Source: an uncultured Pseudomonadales bacterium | Lineage (GTDB): Bacteria; Pseudomonadota; Gammaproteobacteria; Pseudomonadales; UBA7434 | Length of the DNA stretch: 50,732 bases | Reading direction: 5' to 3' | Assembly (NCBI GenBank): GCA_905478995.1 | Contig: CAJQKT010000095.1 | Span: 1-50,732 of the forward strand | In this document: positions 44,520 to 50,732 of the stretch, piece by piece | How the letters are laid out: each line of letters begins with the position of its first letter | Numbering within the stretch: position 1 is the first letter of the stretch | Position numbers and translations under genes: made by a program | Notes under the pieces: generated by a model | The model's database searches: none | The model's input: only the letters and a program-made list of their open reading frames with translations | Told to the model about the DNA's origin: nothing

Positions 44520-45639
44520 GCGCAATGCGGCTAAGCCGATCGCTGTATTAATTGCCGCAGGTGGCACTGGCGGTCATGTATTTCCTGCCTTGGCCATAGC
44601 CGAGCGCTTGCGCGAAAGTCAAATTAAGGTGGTGTGGATTGGTACGCAGCAGGGTATCGAGTCTCGTGTGGTGCCGGAAAATAATTTCCCTCTGCACACG
44701 GTAAGCGTTACAGGCATGCGCGGTAAGCGCTTGGGGACCATGTTGCTGGCGCCACTATTATTAATAGCAGCAGCGCTGAGCATAATTAAATTGGCTCTTC
44801 GGTATAGAGTTGTTTGTATGTTGGGGACTGGAGGGTATGTTTCAGCTGCGAGCGGTATAGCCGCTATCTTATTGCGCAAACCATTTTTCCTACAAGAACA
44901 GAATGCTGTTGCGGGCACAACTAACCGGTTACTGGCACCGTTTTCCCAAACAATTTTTACCGCTTACCCAGGCGTTTTTTCGCAACGCGCCAATGTTGAT
45001 TGTTGTGGTAATCCACTGCGTCAGGCATTTATAGATGTGCCATTGCCTGATGCGAGAGGGGTGGCAGGCACAAAGCGTTTAAAAATATTAATTGTTGGCG
45101 GCAGCTTAGGGGCCAGCAGTTTGAATGCAGTGGTTCCTGCGGCACTGCTGCAGTGGCATGAAACTTGGACAAATGTTAACTGTGAATTTACTGATTTGCA
45201 GGTTTTTCATCAGACCGGCGCTCATGATCATGCGCAAGTTGAAGCCAGTTATTGTCGTGAAAAATTTGATGCCATGGTTTTACCTTTTATTGAAGATATG
45301 GCGGGGACCTTGCAGCAGGTAGATTTAGTCATCGCACGAGCAGGTGCGCTGACTATAAGTGAGCTCACAGCCGTTGGCGTTGCGGCCATTTTAGTACCTT
45401 ACCCGCACGCTATAGATGACCATCAAGCCGTTAACGCGCAGTGGTTAGTTGATGGTGATGCCGCTGTAGTGATTCGGCAAGAAAATTTCAATACGGATTC
45501 GCTGATTGGCGCCTTGCAGTCTTTGGCAGTCTCTCAAAATAAGCTTATTACTATGGCAAAATTAAGTAGGAACCTAGCTCGGCCCAAAGCAGCTGCACAT
45601 ATTGCTGCGGTATGTGAGGAGTATGCGCATGCCTGTTGA
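44512..45639 (+). CDS. murG: UDP-GlcNAc:lipid I N-acetylglucosaminyltransferase
   Basis: MurG converts lipid I to lipid II on the cytosolic face of the membrane. The 375-residue GT-B protein shows [69 protein letters not shown] and [14 protein letters not shown] 44512 is chosen because GGTGAG lies just upstream; ATGs at 44485, 44494 and 44500 are also in frame. It overlaps ftsW by eight bases and murC by eleven. Confidence 0.96.
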   Translation: MRKRNAAKPIAVLIAAGGTGGHVFPALAIAERLRESQIKVVWIGTQQGIESRVVPENNFPLHTVSVTGMRGKRLGTMLLAPLLLIAAALSIIKLALRYRVVCMLGTGGYVSAASGIAAILLRKPFFLQEQNAVAGTTNRLLAPFSQTIFTAYPGVFSQRANVDCCGNPLRQAFIDVPLPDARGVAGTKRLKILIVGGSLGASSLNAVVPAALLQWHETWTNVNCEFTDLQVFHQTGAHDHAQVEASYCREKFDAMVLPFIEDMAGTLQQVDLVIARAGALTISELTAVGVAAILVPYPHAIDDHQAVNAQWLVDGDAAVVIRQENFNTDSLIGALQSLAVSQNKLITMAKLSRNLARPKAAAHIAAVCEEYAHAC

Positions 45640-47062
45640 AAAATCCTTAGTGGGTTCCATGCGGCGTATCAGAAATATACATTTTGTTGGCATAGGTGGC
45701 GCTGGCATGTGTGGAATCGCTGAGGTATTAATAAACCAAGGTTACGGTGTTAGTGGTTCGGATTTGTCAGAGAGCCACACTACCCAGCGCTTGGCAGAGT
45801 TAGGTGCCAATATATTTATAGGGCATGATGCCTGCCAAATAGATTCTGCTGATGTGGTTGTTACTTCTACCGCTATTGATGCGAGCAATGTTGAAGTGGC
45901 GGCTGCAAAAGAACAAGGTTTGCCGGTTGTTCCTAGGGCTGAGATGCTCGCTGAATTGATGCGTTATCGCTACGGAATAGCCGTGGCTGGTACGCACGGA
46001 AAAACCACTACCACTAGCTTGATTGCTTCTATTTTTGGTGAGGCCAAAGTGGCGCCAACTTTTGTAATTGGTGGCTTGTTGAATAGTGCCAATGCTAATG
46101 CTCAGCTGGGGGAGGGGCGATATTTTATTGCCGAGGCTGATGAAAGTGATGCATCGTTTTTGCATTTACAGCCTATGGTTTCAGTGATCACTAATATCGA
46201 CGAAGATCACATGAGTACTTATGGTGGTGATTTTAGTCGGCTTAAAGATACGTTCATTAAATTTGTTCATAACCTTCCATTTTATGGGCTGTTGGTCGCT
46301 TGTATTGATGATGAAAACATCATTGAGTTGCAGGATCGGTTTCATCGAACGGTGGTGACTTACGGTTTTAGTGAAGCGGCTGATTATCAATTAATAAATT
46401 ATCGTTGCGAGGCAATGCGTACTGATTTTGATTTGCGTATTGGCGGCTCAAAAAACCCATTGCATGTTTCTTTGAGTATGCCAGGTCGGCATAACGCCCT
46501 GAATGCAGCTGCTGCTTTTATTGTGGCGCAAGAAGAAGGCATAGATACAGGCATTATTTTAAAGGCCTTAAATGATTTTGCAGGGGTGGGTCGTCGTTTT
46601 GATGTTCAAGAAAATATCACTCTTGCAGGCCAAGTCGTAACGTTGGTTGATGACTATGGGCATCATCCAAGAGAAGTGGCAGCGACAATTTCTGCCGCGC
46701 GGGATAGTTGGTCTGAAAAGCGCTTGGTTATGGTGTTTCAGCCGCATCGTTATTCACGTACCAATGACTTATATGAATCATTCGTTAGTAGCCTAGGTAA
46801 AGTTGATGTGCTGGTGCTGTTAAACGTATACCCAGCCGGAGAGCAGCTTATTGCCGGCGCCGATAGTAGAAGCTTGTCTCGCAGTATCCGTCAGCGTGGT
46901 GAGTTGGAGCCAATTTACGTCGAGGACAATAAAGAATTGTTGAAGGTTTTGGAAAGTGTACTTCAGCCCGGTGATGTTTTGCTGATGCAGGGCGCTGGCG
47001 ATGTTGGAAAGATTTCTAAGTCGCTTGTTTCTGGTGCATCGGAGGCGCTGATTAATGAGTGA
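45629..47062 (+). CDS. murC: UDP-MurNAc:L-alanine ligase
   Basis: MurC adds the first amino acid, L-alanine, to UDP-MurNAc. The 477-residue protein begins with [21 protein letters not shown], then the P-loop [43 protein letters not shown], and [16 protein letters not shown] 45629 is preceded by GAGGAG at eight bases, clearly favouring it over TTG 45602 or ATG 45623. It overlaps murG by eleven bases and is followed by ddl after 42 bases. Confidence 0.97.
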   Translation: MPVEKSLVGSMRRIRNIHFVGIGGAGMCGIAEVLINQGYGVSGSDLSESHTTQRLAELGANIFIGHDACQIDSADVVVTSTAIDASNVEVAAAKEQGLPVVPRAEMLAELMRYRYGIAVAGTHGKTTTTSLIASIFGEAKVAPTFVIGGLLNSANANAQLGEGRYFIAEADESDASFLHLQPMVSVITNIDEDHMSTYGGDFSRLKDTFIKFVHNLPFYGLLVACIDDENIIELQDRFHRTVVTYGFSEAADYQLINYRCEAMRTDFDLRIGGSKNPLHVSLSMPGRHNALNAAAAFIVAQEEGIDTGIILKALNDFAGVGRRFDVQENITLAGQVVTLVDDYGHHPREVAATISAARDSWSEKRLVMVFQPHRYSRTNDLYESFVSSLGKVDVLVLLNVYPAGEQLIAGADSRSLSRSIRQRGELEPIYVEDNKELLKVLESVLQPGDVLLMQGAGDVGKISKSLVSGASEALINE

Positions 47063-47104
47063 AATGTGTTTTAAAGCAGCTCATGAAGTTGAGGTTTTTC
47101 CAAT

Positions 47105-48040
47105 ATGCCTGCTGTAAATTATTTGAGTGGTCGTGTGGCTGTACTCATGGGCGGTACTGCCTCAGAGCGTGAAATATCCTTGCAAAGTGGCATGGCTGTG
47201 CTGAATAGTTTGCAGGCATCTGGCATAGATGCAGTTGGTATTGATACAGCTGGAGATTTACTTGCTGATTTAGAAAAGACCCATCCAGTATTTGCATTTA
47301 TTGCCGTACATGGCGCCGGTGGTGAGGATGGAAAGTTGCAAGCTGTGCTTGAGCTGTTAGGTATTCCCTACAGTGGCAGTGGCGTGATGGCATCCGCTCT
47401 GGCAATGGATAAGTTGCGTAGTAAGCATATCTGGAAGGGCCTTGGTCTACCTACGCCCCCCTATAAATTGTTGCAGGATTCTATGAGCCGCGAAGACTTA
47501 GAGGCGGCGCTCGCACAATTGGGTGGGAGGGTTTTTGTAAAGCCAATAGCTGAGGGTTCGAGCTTTGGTATGGCAATAGCGAGCAGTAGCACCGAGCTGC
47601 ACGATGCCTTCCGGCAGGCTTCGCTATTCAACCAGCCAGTAATGGCTGAGCGTTTGGTGAGCGGGCCTGAGTATACAGTGGCAATACTTAATAAAAGGTG
47701 CTTGCCCAGTATCCGTATTCAAGCGTCGCAAGAATTTTACGATTTTCAGGCGAAGTATGAATCGGACGAGACCCGCTTTTTTATTCCTAGCGGCTTAGAT
47801 AATGATGCTGAAAATCGCTTGCAAACGATTGCATTGGCGGCGTTTGAAGCATTGGGTTGCGTCGGTTGGGGTCGTGTTGATGTCATGCAAGATGAGCTGA
47901 GCGGCGTTTTTTATTTACTTGAAGTGAACACGGTTCCTGGTTTGACGGATCATAGTTTGGTTCCCATGGCCGCTAATGCGGCGGGCCTGTCATTTGCTGA
48001 TTTGATTGGTGAAATTATTAATGCGTGTGCTGCCAAATGA
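47105..48040 (+). CDS. ddl: D-alanine:D-alanine ligase
   Basis: Ddl makes the D-Ala-D-Ala dipeptide used by MurF. The 311-residue ATP-grasp protein has VAVLMGGTASEREISLQSG, AVHGAGGEDGKLQ, GSGVMASALAMDK, VKPIAEGSSFGM, GWGRVDVMQD and LEVNTVPGLTDHSLVPMAA. Its dcw location corresponds to the DdlB type. The TGA stop overlaps the ftsQ ATG (ATGA). Confidence 0.97.
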   Translation: MPAVNYLSGRVAVLMGGTASEREISLQSGMAVLNSLQASGIDAVGIDTAGDLLADLEKTHPVFAFIAVHGAGGEDGKLQAVLELLGIPYSGSGVMASALAMDKLRSKHIWKGLGLPTPPYKLLQDSMSREDLEAALAQLGGRVFVKPIAEGSSFGMAIASSSTELHDAFRQASLFNQPVMAERLVSGPEYTVAILNKRCLPSIRIQASQEFYDFQAKYESDETRFFIPSGLDNDAENRLQTIALAAFEALGCVGWGRVDVMQDELSGVFYLLEVNTVPGLTDHSLVPMAANAAGLSFADLIGEIINACAAK

Positions 48041-49008
48041 TTGCGTTTAATAACAAAAGTGGCGCCAGCCGATTGCAGCGTGGCAGTAAAGCGCAGTCTT
48101 CGATAGGCGTTTCAATGGCGGTTTGGTTTAAGCGTGCTATTGGTGCTGGGATTTTTCTTGCGTTGGTCATCGGCGCGGTAGCTGGCTTGCGTGCTGTCGA
48201 GCGCTCACCGGTGGGGGGCGTAGAGCTTTTCGGTTACAGCGGTACCGAAGATAGCAGTCGTGGTGCTACTGAAGAAGAAATTTACTTATTGATGGATGAG
48301 TATTTGGAGCAAGGCTTTTGGGAGATTGATCTTGTAGCGCTTCAATCAGTGCTTGAATCACACCGCTGGATTCGTCGAGCTGCAGTGCTTAGGCAGTGGC
48401 CCAATATCCTGCGCGTACAGATTGATGAGCATCTTCCTGTTGCACGATGGAACGGTACACATGTATTAGCCAGCAGTGCAGAGCTTATCCCCGTTAGTTC
48501 GATCGCGGAATTCTCTGAGCTGCCGCGTTTTACTACGCCGGGTATGTTTTCCCATGACCGCACAGATATAAAGTTGATGGTGGATGAATACAATAAATTG
48601 CAAAAAATGCTTTCGCCGTATTATTTGGCAATACATGAATTGGGTTCTTCATTGGGTAGCGATATTTGGTTGGTATTGCAAGACGGTACGCGCATTGAAC
48701 TTGGCGAGAAAAGCCATCTTGAACGACTAACGCGCCTTATTGGTTTGGTTCAAGGTGGAATTATTGATGATTGGTCCAGTATTGCAATTGCTGATTTGCG
48801 CTACGCCTATGGCGTTTCAATTAGCTGGAGAGATTCGGTCAGGGAAATTCAAGGTGGCGATCAGCCGCAAGCACTGCGTAATTCGGCGGTTCAAGGCAAG
48901 CAAAAAATGAGAGTTGGTATGGCTGTAGTCAATACACACGGTTTAGATATCGTGGCAAATAACGTTCAGATTCGTCTAATACAAACTATGGGAGTTCAGC
49001 ATGTCTGA
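48037..49008 (+). CDS. ftsQ: Cell division protein FtsQ
   Basis: FtsQ is a bitopic division scaffold protein. The 323-residue protein has a basic cytoplasmic tail, one membrane segment (about 32-52), a POTRA domain with a GFWEIDLVALQSVLESHRWIR stretch, and the FtsQ domain with LQDGTRIELGEKSHLERLTRL. The ATG at 48037 sits in an ATGA overlap with ddl; a GTG at 48025 is an alternative. The C-terminal tail after about residue 285 is longer than in E. coli FtsQ (276 residues in total). It overlaps ftsA by eight bases. Confidence 0.93.
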   Translation: MIAFNNKSGASRLQRGSKAQSSIGVSMAVWFKRAIGAGIFLALVIGAVAGLRAVERSPVGGVELFGYSGTEDSSRGATEEEIYLLMDEYLEQGFWEIDLVALQSVLESHRWIRRAAVLRQWPNILRVQIDEHLPVARWNGTHVLASSAELIPVSSIAEFSELPRFTTPGMFSHDRTDIKLMVDEYNKLQKMLSPYYLAIHELGSSLGSDIWLVLQDGTRIELGEKSHLERLTRLIGLVQGGIIDDWSSIAIADLRYAYGVSISWRDSVREIQGGDQPQALRNSAVQGKQKMRVGMAVVNTHGLDIVANNVQIRLIQTMGVQHV

Positions 49009-50230
49009 GGTCACCGCAGGAAAAATGCTCGTCGGTTTAGATATAGGTACATCAAAGGTTCTGTGCGTAGTGGGTGAGTTGCATGGCGATGGAACTATTG
49101 AAGTGCTGGGTGCCGGTTCGTGCAAATCAACCGGAATGAAGAAAGGCGTGGTGGTCAATATTGAGTCTACGGTGCAATCGATTCAGCGGGCTGTAGAAGA
49201 GGCCGAGTTAATGGCCGGCTGTCAAATTCACTCTGTGTATGCCGGCATAGCCGGAAGCCATATCCGCAGCCTTAATTCACACGGCATCGTAGCAATACGA
49301 GATCAAGAGGTGGAGCTTAATGATATAGAGCGCGTCATTGATGCTGCTCGCGCGGTGGCAATTCCTGCCGATCAGAAAATATTACATGTACTGCCGCAAG
49401 AGTATGTTGTCGATACGCAAGAGGGTGTTAAAGAGCCTTTGGGTATGTCTGGCGTCCGACTCGAGGCGAAGGTTCATCTTGTGACTTGTGCAGTAACTGC
49501 TGCCCAAAATATAGAAAAATGTATTAATCGTTGCGATTTGCAAGTTGAGGAAGTCATTTTAGAGCAGCTTGCCTCAAGTTATGCAGCTTTAACCGATGAC
49601 GAGCGCGAGTTAGGTGTGTGCTTGGTCGATATTGGTGGTGGTACCACCGATATCGCTGTGTTTACCGAAGGCGCTATTCGGCATACCGCTAATATTCCTA
49701 TCGCTGGTGATCAGGTAACTAACGATATTGCGATGGCACTAAGAACACCGACGCCATATGCAGAAGAGCTTAAAATTAATTATGCCTATGCCTTGACTCA
49801 AATGGCCTCTGGAGACGAAACAATTAAGGTGTCGAGCGTGGGTGATCGGCCTCCCAGAGATCTCTCTCGTCAGGCATTGGCTGAAGTGGTTGAGCCGCGT
49901 TATGACGAGCTTTTTACTCTGGTTCAGGCTGAGCTGCGTCGCAGCGGCTACGAAGATCTGATCGCTGCGGGGATTGTACTGACTGGCGGAACGGCAAAGA
50001 TGCAGGGCGCCATTGAGCTGGCTGAAGAGATTTTTCATGTCCCTGTCCGTTTGGGTTTTCCGCAAAATGTTTCGGGTTTTGGCGAGGTGGCTGAAAATCC
50101 AATCTATGCGACGGCGATGGGTTTATTACATTATGGATTTAAGCGAGAAGAGGATTTGTTAGTGCGCAAAACTGACAGTGGTGAAGGTTTTTTAGGTCGT
50201 ATGAAGTCTTGGTTTAAGAGTAATTTTTAG
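49001..50230 (+). CDS. ftsA: Cell division protein FtsA
   Basis: FtsA is an actin-like ATPase that tethers FtsZ to the membrane. The 409-residue protein has the phosphate-1 loop LVGLDIGTSKVLCVVGEL, the 1C domain, VCLVDIGGGTTDIAVF, IVLTGGTAKMQGAIELAEEIF, and a C-terminal amphipathic helix GFLGRMKSWFKSNF that serves as the membrane-targeting sequence. It overlaps ftsQ by eight bases. A T-rich 58-base gap separates it from ftsZ. Confidence 0.97.
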   Translation: MSEVTAGKMLVGLDIGTSKVLCVVGELHGDGTIEVLGAGSCKSTGMKKGVVVNIESTVQSIQRAVEEAELMAGCQIHSVYAGIAGSHIRSLNSHGIVAIRDQEVELNDIERVIDAARAVAIPADQKILHVLPQEYVVDTQEGVKEPLGMSGVRLEAKVHLVTCAVTAAQNIEKCINRCDLQVEEVILEQLASSYAALTDDERELGVCLVDIGGGTTDIAVFTEGAIRHTANIPIAGDQVTNDIAMALRTPTPYAEELKINYAYALTQMASGDETIKVSSVGDRPPRDLSRQALAEVVEPRYDELFTLVQAELRRSGYEDLIAAGIVLTGGTAKMQGAIELAEEIFHVPVRLGFPQNVSGFGEVAENPIYATAMGLLHYGFKREEDLLVRKTDSGEGFLGRMKSWFKSNF

Positions 50231-50288
50231 CAGTAAATTTTGGTGTTTTTAATTTTTTTATTTTAACTTTCCTGAGGGGGAATGAATC

Positions 50289-50732
50289 ATGTTTGAACTA
50301 GTCGATAATGTACCGCAAAGTGCAGTCATTAAAGTCATCGGTGTTGGCGGTGGCGGTGGTAATGCTGTGAAGCATATGATTGCTAATGATATTGAAGGTG
50401 TTGAATTTATTTGTGCTAATACCGATGCTCAGGCGCTTACTGACCTGTCGTCGAATACTGTGCTGCAAATAGGTGGCAACATTACAAAAGGCTTGGGTGC
50501 TGGCGCGAATCCAGATGTTGGTCGTCAGTCAGCAATTGAAGATCGAGATCGTATTGCTGAAGTGTTGGCAGGTGCTGATATGGTCTTTATTACTGCCGGC
50601 ATGGGCGGTGGTACGGGTACAGGTGCGGCGCCAATTATTGCTGAAGTAGCCAAAGACATGGGTATTTTGACGGTGGCAGTAGTGACGCGACCTTTTCGAT
50701 TCGAAGGTAAAAAGCGTAAGCAATACGCTGAG
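50289..50732 (+). CDS. ftsZ: Cell division protein FtsZ, N-terminal part (3' end outside window)
   Basis: FtsZ is the tubulin-like GTPase that forms the division ring. The first 148 residues are visible: [20 protein letters not shown], the glycine-rich [12 protein letters not shown] loop, and the tubulin signature [16 protein letters not shown]. Ribosome binding site GAGGGGG (50274-50280) is eight bases before the ATG at 50289. An out-of-frame ATG at 50282 opens only a four-codon frame. The gene continues beyond the window. Confidence 0.98.
   Translation, partial: MFELVDNVPQSAVIKVIGVGGGGGNAVKHMIANDIEGVEFICANTDAQALTDLSSNTVLQIGGNITKGLGAGANPDVGRQSAIEDRDRIAEVLAGADMVFITAGMGGGTGTGAAPIIAEVAKDMGILTVAVVTRPFRFEGKKRKQYAE

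Noticed and set aside
50282-50296. Mini-ORF ATG AAT CAT GTT TGA overlapping the ftsZ start
   Set aside because: The G-rich ribosome binding site is one base from its ATG but eight from the ftsZ ATG, so it is unlikely to be translated.
1-50732. CRISPR arrays, tRNA genes, insertion sequences, prophage or toxin-antitoxin genes
   Set aside because: No spaced direct repeats of array size, no cloverleaf-like segment, no transposase or integrase-like protein and no attachment-site pattern were seen in the reading.

Overview
The window reads as a chromosomal segment of a gammaproteobacterium of moderate GC, probably a marine Cellvibrionales- or Pseudomonas-like lineage. The reasons are the gene order proA-nadD-rsfS-rlmH-mrdA-mrdB-mltB-rlpA-dacA-ybeD-lipB, the lnt-corC-ybeY-ybeZ block beside miaB and a DUF1820 gene, a standard dcw cluster with meso-DAP-type MurE, and Pseudomonas-like MurD and RlpA motifs. 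The genus cannot be fixed from sequence alone. I saw no tRNA, rRNA, insertion sequence, prophage or CRISPR array.

Region 1 (1-8919, + strand) is the end of an exopolysaccharide/exosortase locus. It holds a truncated heparinase II/III-like protein, a WbuB-type GT4 glycosyltransferase, an exosortase fused to an EpsI domain, a polyprenyl-phosphate sugar-1-phosphate transferase with an unusual hydrophobic C-terminal extension, a PrsT-like TPR lipoprotein, and a UDP-GlcNAc 2-epimerase. Together they suggest lipid-linked synthesis of an envelope polysaccharide coupled to sorting of PEP-CTERM-like proteins; no sorted substrate is encoded here.

Region 2 (9055-20245, + strand) is the conserved proline/NAD/ribosome/cell-elongation cluster: proA, nadD, rsfS, rlmH, mrdA (PBP2), mrdB (RodA), mltB, rlpA, dacA, ybeD and lipB. 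The usual partner lipA, and leuS-lptE-holA, are not between lipB and lnt; one AEC-family transporter gene is there instead.

Region 3 (21348-26106, - strand) is lnt, corC, ybeY and ybeZ, with a DUF1820 gene upstream, divergent from miaB (26312-27655, +). A strong hairpin separates miaB from a convergent subgroup Ic aminotransferase.

Region 4 (29247-33516) is the least characterised part: a PilZ-domain protein next to a large DUF1631 protein, one or two small unknown ORFs, and two unknown genes converging on each other.

Region 5 (33730-50732, + strand) is the complete dcw order: mraZ, rsmH, ftsL, ftsI, murE, murF, mraY, murD, ftsW, murG, murC, ddl, ftsQ, ftsA and the start of ftsZ. Many neighbours overlap by 4-11 bases. 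A candidate sigma70 promoter, degenerate MraZ boxes and a leader hairpin precede mraZ.

Most genes are ordinary housekeeping genes. The most unusual signals are two 11-base tandem arrays that begin exactly at the stop codons of unrelated genes (TPR lipoprotein and rlpA), a 10-base tandem array ending at the wecB start codon, the EpsI-fused exosortase and extended transferase, the SxN-to-SSQ change in FtsI, and the PilZ/DUF1631 pair. I did not find clear evidence of a wholly new system.
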